This document shows positions 44,235-51,735 of a stretch of DNA of 64,000 nucleotides, in pieces (positions within the stretch are counted from its first letter, which is position 1; every line of letters starts with the position of its first letter). This stretch comes from Variovorax sp. Root411. GTDB lineage: Bacteria; Pseudomonadota; Gammaproteobacteria; Burkholderiales; Burkholderiaceae_C. Below the pieces are notes generated by a model. That model had not been told where the DNA came from, searched no databases, and saw nothing but the letters and a program-made list of their open reading frames with translations. Where the stretch lies: the NCBI RefSeq assembly GCF_001425205.1, contig NZ_LMDW01000001.1, positions 1,241,928-1,305,927 on the forward strand. Reading direction: 5' to 3'. Both the position numbers and the translations under genes were made by a program.

Positions 44235-45224
44235 TTAGTCAATCTTTATCCTTGCCTCGCGGATCACCTTGCCCCACATCGCGCGGTCTGCGTTGATGAA
44301 GGCAGTGAACTCCGCTGGCGTGTTGCAGCGCAGCTCGCCGCCGTAGTCGCGCCACTTCTTCGCCAGCTCCGGCGACTGGCAGGCCTTCTGCATGGCCGCG
44401 CTGAGTTTTTCCAGCACCGCCTTGGGCGTGCCCGCGGGCGCGAGCACGCCTTGCCAGGCGATGGGTGCGTAGTCGGGCAGGCCCACTTCCGCGAAGGTGG
44501 GCACGTCGGGGAAGCTGGGCGCGCGCTCCTTGCCGGTGATCGCTAGCAGCTTGAGCTTGCCGGTGTGGATGTTGCCGGCCGCCGCGGGCAGGCCGTCGAA
44601 CATGAGCTGCACCTGGCCCGCGATCAGGTCGGTGTAGGGGCTGCTGCTGTTGTACGGCACCAGGTTGGTCTTCACGCCCGCGGCGTTGTTGAACCACACG
44701 CCCGACAGGTGCGAGTAGCTGCCGATGCCCGCGGTGGCCACGGCCATGGAATCGGGCTTGGCCTTGAGCATGGCGATGAGGGCGCGCGCGTCTTTTGCCT
44801 CCACGCCCGGCGTGGCGATGAGGCCGGTGTTCAGCACGCCCAGCAGGCTGACCGGCGCGAAGTCTTTCTCGGCATTGAAGGGCAGCTTCGAATACAGGTG
44901 CGGCACCACCGACAGCGAACTGGTCGTGCCGATGTACAGCGAGTAGCCGTCCGCGGGCGCCTTCGCGGCCACCTCGGTGCCGATGATGTTCGACGCGCCG
45001 GGGCGGTTCTCCACATAGAAGGTCTGGCCGAAGATCTTCGTGAGTTCGGCGGCAATCTCGCGCGCGTTGGCGTCGGGCCCGCTGCCCGCGGGGAACGGCG
45101 CAATGATGCGCACCGCCTTGCTGGGGTAGTCGGCCTGGGCCGCCGCGCCCGTGCCCCACGTGGCCGCCACGGCCATGACAACAAGGGCGAGCCCACGGCG
45201 CGCCGGCATCTTCTGAACGTTCAT
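44235..45224 (-). CDS. Bug/TctC-family receptor, fourth copy
   Basis: 329 aa from ATG 45224 with AGGAGAC eight bases upstream. Signal peptide MNVQKMPARRGLALVVMAVAATWGTGAAAQA, then YPSKAVRIIAPFPAGSGPDANAREIAAEL and ENRPGASNIIGTEVAAKAPADGYSLYIG. It is divergent from the second hydroxylase module and shares an AT-rich intergenic region with it, so it is probably under the same IclR regulator. No permease genes nearby. Confidence 0.9.
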   Translation of the reverse strand: MNVQKMPARRGLALVVMAVAATWGTGAAAQADYPSKAVRIIAPFPAGSGPDANAREIAAELTKIFGQTFYVENRPGASNIIGTEVAAKAPADGYSLYIGTTSSLSVVPHLYSKLPFNAEKDFAPVSLLGVLNTGLIATPGVEAKDARALIAMLKAKPDSMAVATAGIGSYSHLSGVWFNNAAGVKTNLVPYNSSSPYTDLIAGQVQLMFDGLPAAAGNIHTGKLKLLAITGKERAPSFPDVPTFAEVGLPDYAPIAWQGVLAPAGTPKAVLEKLSAAMQKACQSPELAKKWRDYGGELRCNTPAEFTAFINADRAMWGKVIREARIKID

Positions 45225-45267
45225 CGGTTTGTCTCCTGGTGGTAATGCGTGCTGCATGCACGGGCTG

Positions 45268-45320
45268 GAATGATAGTAAAAACATATGTATTGTCAAAAT
45301 ATGAGAATACGAATATCATT
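45268..45320. promoter_or_regulatory. AT-rich divergent control region with inverted repeats
   Basis: An AT-rich island in otherwise GC-rich sequence. AATGATA (45269-45275) pairs with TATCATT (45314-45320), and nested inside GTATT (45288-45292) pairs with AATAC (45306-45310). The symmetry centre is near 45296 between the divergent Bug and VOC genes. The IclR-type product at 47495 is the obvious candidate binder. Confidence 0.4.
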
Positions 45321-45372
45321 TTAACAACCCGAGGCCGTACAACGGCACGCTTTATCGCCTGGAGACATTCGA

Positions 45373-45930
45373 ATGATAGAAAACACCCCGTCGAACCTGC
45401 AGTTCAGCCACATCGGCCTCTATGTGACGGACCTGCCCCGCATGGCGCGCTTCTACAAGCAGGCACTGCGCTTCACGCAGACCGACGTGGGCGACCTGGG
45501 CACGGTGCAGCTGGTGTTTTTGAGCCGCGACCCGCGCGAGCACCACCAGCTGGTGCTGGCCACGGGCCGGCCGGCGGAGCCGGGTTTCAACGTGGTGAAC
45601 CAGATTTCCTTTCGCGTGCCCGACATCGCCACGTTGCGCCAGTTTCATGACCGGCTGCTGGCCGAAGGCGCGCACGACATGCACCCGGTGACGCACGGCA
45701 ACGCGGTGTCGGTCTACTGCCGCGACCCGGAGGGCAACCGGCTCGAGCTGTTCATGGACACACCCTGGTACTGCGAGCAGCCGCTGCGCGAGCCGGTGGA
45801 CCTGTCGCAGCCCGACGAGGTGATCCTGGCGCGCGCCGAGGCCATTGCAAAACGCTTTCCAAGGTTCATGAGCCGTGCGCAATGGCAAGCCGAGGTGGCG
45901 TGCCGCATGGAGGAAGACCAGCGTGGCTGA
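45373..45930 (+). CDS. VOC-superfamily protein, extradiol dioxygenase-like (IclR module)
   Basis: 185 aa. Candidate metal ligands are His in FSHIGLYVTD (near 14), a second His in the EHHQLVLATG region (near 57-58) and Glu in EGNRLELFMDTPW (near 127). The terminal FMDTPWYCEQPLREPVDL is typical of VOC proteins described as biphenyl-2,3-diol dioxygenase-like. It overlaps the following hydroxylase gene by eight bases (GTGGCTGA). Its place mirrors the VOC protein at 40919 in the other module, though gene order is reversed. Confidence 0.82.
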   Translation: MIENTPSNLQFSHIGLYVTDLPRMARFYKQALRFTQTDVGDLGTVQLVFLSRDPREHHQLVLATGRPAEPGFNVVNQISFRVPDIATLRQFHDRLLAEGAHDMHPVTHGNAVSVYCRDPEGNRLELFMDTPWYCEQPLREPVDLSQPDEVILARAEAIAKRFPRFMSRAQWQAEVACRMEEDQRG

Positions 45931-47476
45931 AACAGTCAAGGCGGCTGAAATGGGTCGAACGATGCCTTGCCACGATGTGGCCATCGTCGGGCTCGGACCG
46001 ACCGGTGCCACGCTCGCCAACCTGCTGGGCGCGGCGGGGCTGTCGGTGCTGGTGCTGGAGAAAGAAGGCGGGGTGTTCCCGCTGCCGCGTGCGATTCACT
46101 TCGACGGCGAGGTACTCCGCATCCTCCAAGGCGTGGGACTGCGCGAGCAGGCGCTGGCCATTGCGCGCCCCGGTGAGCAGGGCATGCACTTCGTCAACGG
46201 CGCGGGCGAAACCATGCTCATTCGTGGCGGCAGCGCCGCGCTGGGGCCGCACGGCTGCGCCAACAACTACTACTTTCACCAGCCGGAGCTAGAGGCGGTG
46301 CTGCGCGCTGGGCTCGAACGCTTTCTCAACGTGCAGGTGAAGTTGCGGCACGAGGTGACCGGACTCTCGCACGATGCACACGACGCATCTGACGCAAACA
46401 ATGCGCCAGGCGTCACGCTGAACGTTCGCGATACCACCACCGGCCAGGGCTCGACCATGCGCGCGCGCTACGTCGTCGGCTGCGACGGCGCGCGCTCTCC
46501 GGTGCGCCAGCACATGGGTAGCGCGATGCTCGACCTCGGCCTGCGCCAGCCATGGCTGGTGTTCGACGTGGTGCTGCGGCAGCCGGTCGACCTGCCCGCG
46601 TACACGGTGCAGCACTGCGACCCGGCACGACCCATGACTTATTGCAACGTGGTCGGCGACCGGCGGCGCTGGGAAATCATGGTGCTGCCCGGCGATGACC
46701 GCGAGGCGCTGGTGCAACCAGCATCGCTCTGGCGCCTGGTGGCGCCGTGGGTGCGGCCCGAGCAAGCGCGGCTGGAACGCGCAGCCATCTACACCTTCCA
46801 CTCCGTCATCGCACAGGGCTGGCGCCAGGGCCGGCTGCTGCTGGCGGGCGACGCCTGCCACCAGACGCCGCCCTTCCTCGGCCAGGGCATGTGCGCGGGC
46901 ATCCGCGACGCGGCCAACCTCGCGTGGAAGCTGGAGGCGGTGCTGCTGCGGCAAGCCCCCGATTCGCTGCTCGACACCTACGAGTCGGAGCGCGCGCCGC
47001 ATGTGCGCGCGCTCATCGAACTGGCCGTGCGGCTGGGCAACATCATCCAGACCACCGACCCCGCGCTCGCGGCCGAGCGCGACGCGAAGTTCCGCGCCGG
47101 CCGTCCCGAGATCTTCGAGCTGCCGCCGCAGGTGCTGGGGGCGGGCGCCTTCGACGCGCAACCCGGCTCGCCCGCGGGCCGCCCGTTTCCGCAGCCGCGC
47201 CTGCACGACGGGCGGCTGCTGGACGAACTGCTGGGGCGCCGCAGCGCGGTCATCGGCCGGCCCGCCGCGCTCGCGGCCGCCGCCCCCGCCACCGTCGAAC
47301 GTTGGCGCCTCGCAGACGCGATGGTCATCGACCAGCCCGACGCGCCGCTGCGCGACTGGCTCGACGCCCAGGAAGCGCAAGCGGTGATACTGCGGCCCGA
47401 CCGATATATCGTCGGCGTCGCGCGCACGGGGCACGATCTGGATCGCATCTCGCAACACCTCCCCGTCGCGCCATGA
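45923..47476 (+). CDS. FAD-dependent aromatic hydroxylase (MhpA-like)
   Basis: 517 aa from a GTG at 45923 (VAETVKAAEMG) preceded by GGAGGA; ATG 45950 is possible. FAD motif VAIVGLGPTGATLANLLGAAGL near 20-40, DG motif VVGCDGARSPVRQHMGS near 178 and GD motif LLLAGDACHQTPPFLGQGMCAGIRDAANLAWK near 302-333 follow the 3-(3-hydroxyphenyl)propionate hydroxylase (MhpA) pattern. The product is probably a ring-hydroxylated catechol or hydroquinone passed to the VOC protein. Substrate not determinable from sequence. Confidence 0.88.
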   Translation: MAETVKAAEMGRTMPCHDVAIVGLGPTGATLANLLGAAGLSVLVLEKEGGVFPLPRAIHFDGEVLRILQGVGLREQALAIARPGEQGMHFVNGAGETMLIRGGSAALGPHGCANNYYFHQPELEAVLRAGLERFLNVQVKLRHEVTGLSHDAHDASDANNAPGVTLNVRDTTTGQGSTMRARYVVGCDGARSPVRQHMGSAMLDLGLRQPWLVFDVVLRQPVDLPAYTVQHCDPARPMTYCNVVGDRRRWEIMVLPGDDREALVQPASLWRLVAPWVRPEQARLERAAIYTFHSVIAQGWRQGRLLLAGDACHQTPPFLGQGMCAGIRDAANLAWKLEAVLLRQAPDSLLDTYESERAPHVRALIELAVRLGNIIQTTDPALAAERDAKFRAGRPEIFELPPQVLGAGAFDAQPGSPAGRPFPQPRLHDGRLLDELLGRRSAVIGRPAALAAAAPATVERWRLADAMVIDQPDAPLRDWLDAQEAQAVILRPDRYIVGVARTGHDLDRISQHLPVAP

Positions 47477-47494
47477 CATCCTGGAGGAAATCGC

Positions 47495-48247
47495 GTGCCG
47501 GAAAAATCCATGTCCAGCCTGGGCCGCATGCTGGGCGTTCTCGACCTGTTCGACGACACGCACCTGACACGTACGGCGGACGACATCTCGGCCACGCTCG
47601 ACGTGTCGCTGCCCACAGGCTACCGCTATGTACGGCTGCTGCTGGAGGCCGGCCTGCTGCAGCGCGTGGAAGACTCGCACTACGCGCTGGGGCCGCGCAT
47701 CATCCTGCTCGACCACTACATCCGCAAGGCCGACCCGGTGCTGCGCGAAGGCATCCCGGTGATGCGCGAGCTGGTGGCGGCCACCGGCTTCGACTGCGTG
47801 ACCTCGGGCCTGTTCGGCATGCAGGTGCTGGACACGCACCGCGAGATGGGCGGTGCGCCGCCCGCGCTGGCCTATGGGCGCGGCAGGCCACGTCCTCTGT
47901 TCCAGGGCGGCGCGCCCAAGGTGCTGCTGGCCACGTTCGCGCCGGCGCAGTTGCGCAAGGTCTTCGATGTCCGCCACGACGAGCTCGTGCGCTGCGGGCT
48001 GCCCGCCGAGTGGAGCGAGTTTCGCCGGCACTACGCGGCGATCCGCAAGGCGGGCCACTACGTGTCGATCGGCGAACTCGAGCCGCAACTCGCGGCCGTG
48101 GCCGCGCCCATCCTGAAGGCCGACGGGGGCGCATGGGGCGCCGTCTCGCTGGTCTTCGACACCTCGCGCCTGTCCATCGTCGATCTCGACAAGATCGTTC
48201 ACCTGATCACCGAAGGCGCGTCGCGCATTGGAGGTCGCCTGGCGTAA
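47495..48247 (+). CDS. IclR-family transcriptional regulator
   Basis: 250 aa from a GTG at 47495 with GGAGG seven bases upstream. N-terminal winged helix (SSLGRMLGVLDLFDDTHLTRTADDISATLDVSLPTGYRYVRLLLEAGLLQR) and a C-terminal ligand-binding domain ending ISLVFDTS-like AVSLVFDTSRLSIVDL. Encoded inside the catabolic operon, 18 bp after the hydroxylase. IclR proteins often control aromatic pathways (PcaR, MhpR, PobR). It likely acts at the AT-rich region near 45296. Confidence 0.88.
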   Translation: MPEKSMSSLGRMLGVLDLFDDTHLTRTADDISATLDVSLPTGYRYVRLLLEAGLLQRVEDSHYALGPRIILLDHYIRKADPVLREGIPVMRELVAATGFDCVTSGLFGMQVLDTHREMGGAPPALAYGRGRPRPLFQGGAPKVLLATFAPAQLRKVFDVRHDELVRCGLPAEWSEFRRHYAAIRKAGHYVSIGELEPQLAAVAAPILKADGGAWGAVSLVFDTSRLSIVDLDKIVHLITEGASRIGGRLA

Positions 48248-48296
48248 ACCTATTCCCACAACCACCACGTGCCCTCGCGGGCCTCACGGACAAACC

Positions 48297-49154
48297 ATGA
48301 AACTCATCAGCTACCAACACAACGGCATCGACAGCTACGGCGCGGTGACAGGCGACCGCGCAGACCGCGTTGCCGACCTGCGAAGCGTCTTCGGCAGCCG
48401 CGCGACGGACTTGAAGGCGCTGATTGCCGCTGGCCTGCTGGACGAAGCCGCCACGTCGATTGCGAATGCCGACGCAACATTGCCGCTGAGCGAAGTTCAA
48501 CTGCTGCCGGTGATCCCCAACCCCGGCAAGATCGTTTGCGTGGGACTCAACTACGGCGAGCATGTGCGAGAGACCGGTCGTGAAATCACCGAGCAGCCCA
48601 CCCTCTTCCTGCGCGTGGCGGAGTCGCAGGTGGCGCATGGCGACGACATCGTGCTGCCGCCGGAATCGAGCAAGCTCGACTACGAGGGTGAGATCGCCAT
48701 CGTCATCGGCCGGGGCGGACGGCGCATCGCCGAAGCCGACGCGTGGAACCACATCGCCGGCTACGCCTGCTACAACGACGGCAGCATCCGCGACTGGCAG
48801 ACCGCCACCCCGCAGTGGACCGCCGGCAAGAATTTCTGGCGCACCGGTGGTTTTGGCCCGTGGATGGTCACGCGCGACGAGATCCAGGACAACCAGGTCA
48901 TGACGCTCATCACGCGCTTGAACGGCCAGGAGATGCAACGCACCACCACCGACAAGCTCATCCACAGCATTCCGCGGCAGATCGCGCACATCTCCGCCTT
49001 TATGCCACTGGCTCCGGGCGACGTGATCGTCACCGGCACGCCCGGTGGCGTGGGCGCCAAGCGCACGCCGCCCGTTTGGATGAAGGCGGGCGATGTGGTG
49101 GAGATCGAGGTCGATTCCATCGGGACTCTGAGCAACGGCATTCGCGCCGAGTGA
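48297..49154 (+). CDS. Fumarylacetoacetate hydrolase-family protein (IclR module)
   Basis: 285 aa from ATG 48297 (MKLISYQHNG). N-terminal FAH_N-like region, then the catalytic fold with KIVCVGLNYGEHVRETG, LFLRVAESQVAHGD, the metal-binding DYEGEIAIVIGRGGRRI and PGDVIVTGTPGGVGAKRTPP near the end. This is the two-part FAH form with a longer N-terminus than the homologue at 36723. It would hydrolyse the ring-cleavage product made by the VOC protein. It closes the catabolic region before the ICE genes. Confidence 0.9.
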   Translation: MKLISYQHNGIDSYGAVTGDRADRVADLRSVFGSRATDLKALIAAGLLDEAATSIANADATLPLSEVQLLPVIPNPGKIVCVGLNYGEHVRETGREITEQPTLFLRVAESQVAHGDDIVLPPESSKLDYEGEIAIVIGRGGRRIAEADAWNHIAGYACYNDGSIRDWQTATPQWTAGKNFWRTGGFGPWMVTRDEIQDNQVMTLITRLNGQEMQRTTTDKLIHSIPRQIAHISAFMPLAPGDVIVTGTPGGVGAKRTPPVWMKAGDVVEIEVDSIGTLSNGIRAE

Positions 49155-49463
49155 CGCCATAGATCGAATCTTCACCGGTGCGAGGTGCACAACGCGAAAT
49201 CTCGGTACCGTGCCGGTGCCGAGAGGATATGAAGCTATCGGGTGTCGCGCCCCGTGCTGGGCTCTGCCCCTGGTGACAAGATAACCTCACGTGCATCATT
49301 GATCGACGGCTCATCCTTCAGCGCAGACAGTTTTCCGACATCCGTCGAAGCGAAATCTGGAGGCACATGAATGCTCTCTTCGTCCCGCCAGACGGGCCGT
49401 GACTTTCCCGGTCACGCATGGTCTTGATGCAAGGGCCGTCGGGCCTTTGCGTCGATGTGCGCC
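49155..49463. other. Gap between catabolic genes and ICE backbone
   Basis: No gene seen. Near 49430-49447 an imperfect hairpin (AAGGGCC-GTC-GGGCCTTT) lies just beyond the end of the NYN gene and may act as its terminator. A direct repeat or tRNA end marking an ICE attachment site was not found here. Confidence 0.4.
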
Positions 49464-50276
49464 TCATGCGCGCGGCACCTCGGCGTCGGCGGAGCCCTCG
49501 GCCTTCGGCATCAAGCTCACCGACCAATGGCCACCTTGCTCCTGCTGGGAGACCAGCAGATCGTAGGTCCTGACCATGTTCAGCAGTCCCGAGTGGCCGT
49601 AGGTCTGGGGCGAGAAGGCGGGGTCGGTGCGCTTGAGGTACTGGCCCAGGACCCCCAGACCGACCTTGCCTTCGGAGGTGTCGCTGGCCAGCAGCGCCAA
49701 GGCCTCGACGAGGAAGCGCGGCCGGCGCTTCGGCGCGGGCTTGGGCGGTTCCTGCTTCGGCGACTCGGCCTTGAGCGGCTCCGTCTTCGCGGTGGCCTTC
49801 GGCGCAGCCGCGGTGGCCGCTTCCGCCGGAGGCTCGGGACGCACCCATTCGAAGAACTGGTCGCTGGCATTGCGCAGGGCGTCGGGTGTCTTGGGCTCGC
49901 CGACGATGCACACGGTGGCGCCGCGCTCGCGCAGCTTGCGACACAGATAGGCAAAGTCGGAATCGCTGGTGACCAGGCAGAAGGTGTCGGCGCGCTTGTC
50001 GAAGAGCGCTTCCAGCGCGTCCAGCGCCAGGGCGATGTCGGCAGTGTTCTTGCCGGCGGCGTACTGGTACTGCAGGCAGGGGGTGAAGGCCAGGCGCACC
50101 AGGGCGTCCTGCCACTTGTTGGCCAGCGTGCCCTGGTTGCCGTAGCCGCGGCGCAGAACGACGCGGCCGAACTGGGCCACCATGCGCAGCGCGTGCTCGA
50201 GGATGTCGGGCGGCACGTTGTCGCAGTCGACCAGGACGGCCACACGCGTTTCTGTTGTCGTTGGGGTGGTGCTCAT
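49464..50276 (-). CDS. NYN-domain nuclease-like protein with C-terminal LOTUS/OST-HTH domain
   Basis: 270 aa from ATG 50276 (MSTTPTTTETRVAVLVD). Residues 10-150 form a PIN-like NYN domain of the LabA/DUF88 type, with acidic residues in VAVLVDCDNVP, the central region KNTADIALALDALEAL and VTSDSDFAYL, expected to bind Mg2+ and cleave RNA. An Ala/Pro/Lys/Glu-rich linker (about 150-190) leads to an OST-HTH/LOTUS domain (PRFLVEALALLASD to GHWSVSLMP), a fold thought to bind RNA or G-quadruplexes. It is transcribed leftwards from a good promoter near 50560 with a 270-base leader that includes intergenic repeat A. Function in the ICE is unknown; RNA-based control or defence is possible. Confidence 0.82.
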   Translation of the reverse strand: MSTTPTTTETRVAVLVDCDNVPPDILEHALRMVAQFGRVVLRRGYGNQGTLANKWQDALVRLAFTPCLQYQYAAGKNTADIALALDALEALFDKRADTFCLVTSDSDFAYLCRKLRERGATVCIVGEPKTPDALRNASDQFFEWVRPEPPAEAATAAAPKATAKTEPLKAESPKQEPPKPAPKRRPRFLVEALALLASDTSEGKVGLGVLGQYLKRTDPAFSPQTYGHSGLLNMVRTYDLLVSQQEQGGHWSVSLMPKAEGSADAEVPRA

Positions 50277-50320
50277 CCGGGGTTTTGCGTTGCTGGGTTG
50301 AATTGCTCGCAACAGTAGCT

Positions 50321-50490
50321 GATTCCGGGCGTCTCCGGCCATGGAGGTATGGCCGGCCGCGCTGTCGTGCTTGCGCATCGAGCCACCCTTGGCGTCTCGC
50401 CCCTTGGGGCTTCCATCGTTCCCTCGCTCCGCTCGGTTGACGCCTTCGGCCCGGCTCGCTGATCCGGGCCTGCGCGCTTCGCTTGCGTGG
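50321..50490. repeat. Structured intergenic repeat, copy A
   Basis: This copy matches the segment at 55079-55211: shared blocks include GATTCCG-GCGTCTCCGG, CGCGCT-TCGTGCT, GCGCATCGAGCC and TGGCGTCTCGCCCC, followed by GGGCTTCCATC and TGACGCCTTCG. Each copy can form two short hairpins, both directly next to a GCGTCTC (GAGACGC) heptamer: GCCCC/GGGGC at 50399-50410 and a CCGGCC/GGCCGG stem at 50336-50357. Copy A has an insertion in the loop of the second hairpin relative to copy B, but the stem is kept. Confidence 0.6.
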
Positions 50491-50555
50491 TGTCCGCGAC
50501 GAAGGCGGCCATTGCCTGTCCAGCCATCTTTCCTTCCCTCATCACCTTGTCCGCG

Positions 50556-50583
50556 ACCGTAGCGCACGCCGGGGCGCTGTCAA
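50556..50583 (-). promoter_or_regulatory. Sigma-70 promoter of the NYN gene
   Basis: On the minus strand TTGACA (50583-50578) is followed after 16 bases by TACGGT (50561-50556). The consensus -35 is perfect. Transcription would begin near 50549, leaving a leader of about 270 bases that contains repeat A. Confidence 0.55.
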
Positions 50584-50820
50584 GGCGCGCCAGGCCGTGT
50601 CCTCGCCTGCGGCTGCGGGCCGCACCACCCCTGTCGCTTCTTCCTTGACGGCGCCCCTGCGCGCGCTCTTTTGGCCGCGGGCGATGAACTCAGGAAAGAC
50701 GGTGGCAACGAGGCCAACCGGGTTCTTCGTGCCGACCCCACCGGAAGACCCGAAGAGGGCTCTGAATCTAGGAATCCGGTGATGCTTTTTCAACAGCCAA
50801 CTTCGTCAGGAGAAATCACC

Positions 50821-51648
50821 ATGCAACTTGCATCCCGTTTCGCCAACCACTCGCCGGTGCTGCGCTCGGAACATCCCTTGTCGGATGACCAGATACGGAC
50901 CGTGGCCCCGTCCATCTTTGGGCAGGCCCCGCACGGCAGCCGCTCGGAACGCTACAGCTACATCCCCACGGCCACCGTGCTGCGGGAGTTGAGAGGGGAG
51001 GGCTTCGAGCCCTTCATGGTGTGCCAGACCCGCGTGCGGCAGGAAGGACGGCGCGACTTCACCAAGCACATGATCCGGCTGCGCCATGCCAGCCAGATCA
51101 ATGGCCACGAGGCCAACGAAATCATCCTGCAGAACTCCCATGATGGGACCAGCAGCTACCAGATGCTGGCGGGCATGTTCCGCTTCGTGTGCAGCAATGG
51201 GCTGGTGTGCGGTGACACTGTGGCCGATGTGCGCGTACCCCACAAGGGCGATGTGGCAGGCCACGTGATCGAAGGCGCCTATGCCGTGCTGGAGGGCTTC
51301 GGACAGGCGCAGGCCTCGCGCGAATCCATGCGGGCGGTCACGCTGGACGCCGGGGAAGCGGAGGTGTTCGCGCGTGCTGCGCTGATCCTCAAGTACGACG
51401 ACCCGGAAAAGCCCGCGCCCATCACGCAAGCGCAACTTCTGACGCCGCGCCGGACGGACGACGAGCGCCGTGACCTGTGGAGCGTATTCAACCGCACGCA
51501 AGAAAACCTCATCAAGGGCGGCCTGCGTGCCCGCGCCGCCAACGGACGCCGCCAGAGCACGCGGCCCGTGCAGGGCATTGACCAGAACCTGCGCCTGAAC
51601 CGCGCCCTGTGGCTGCTGGCCGATGGCATGCGCCAGCTCAAGGCCTGA
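50821..51648 (+). CDS. DUF932-family ICE protein (phage/plasmid-like)
   Basis: 275 aa from ATG 50821 with AGGAGAAA upstream; the in-frame start at 50671 lies in non-coding sequence. The DUF932 core is clear: SERYSYIPTATVLRELRGEGFEPFMVCQTRVR, GMFRFVCSNGLVCGDTVADVRVPH and a C-terminal LNRALWLLADGMRQL. Proteins of this family are carried by many ICEs and plasmids, usually next to parB; a replication or gene-silencing role has been suggested but is not settled. A hairpin separates it from parB. Confidence 0.88.
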   Translation: MQLASRFANHSPVLRSEHPLSDDQIRTVAPSIFGQAPHGSRSERYSYIPTATVLRELRGEGFEPFMVCQTRVRQEGRRDFTKHMIRLRHASQINGHEANEIILQNSHDGTSSYQMLAGMFRFVCSNGLVCGDTVADVRVPHKGDVAGHVIEGAYAVLEGFGQAQASRESMRAVTLDAGEAEVFARAALILKYDDPEKPAPITQAQLLTPRRTDDERRDLWSVFNRTQENLIKGGLRARAANGRRQSTRPVQGIDQNLRLNRALWLLADGMRQLKA

Positions 51649-51656
51649 GCCCTTCC

Positions 51657-51677
51657 GGAGGGGCATGCAGCCCCTCC
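51657..51677 (+). terminator. Hairpin between DUF932 and parB
   Basis: GGAGGGGC (51657-51664) and GCCCCTCC (51670-51677) form a perfect eight-base stem around ATGCA. Only a weak T-rich tail follows, so partial termination or transcript stabilisation is likely. Confidence 0.5.
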
Positions 51678-51735
51678 ATTCATTTCCCAGTTTTACGTCT
51701 GTCTGTTTTTCCACATTTCCGATTGGAGCTACACC

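Noticed and set aside
49155..49463. Search for tRNA or att site at the catabolic/ICE border
   Set aside because: No cloverleaf or convincing direct repeat could be recognised.
50341..50782. Small plus-strand frames before DUF932
   Set aside because: They coincide with repeat A or the promoter region, and show no similarity to known ICE proteins.
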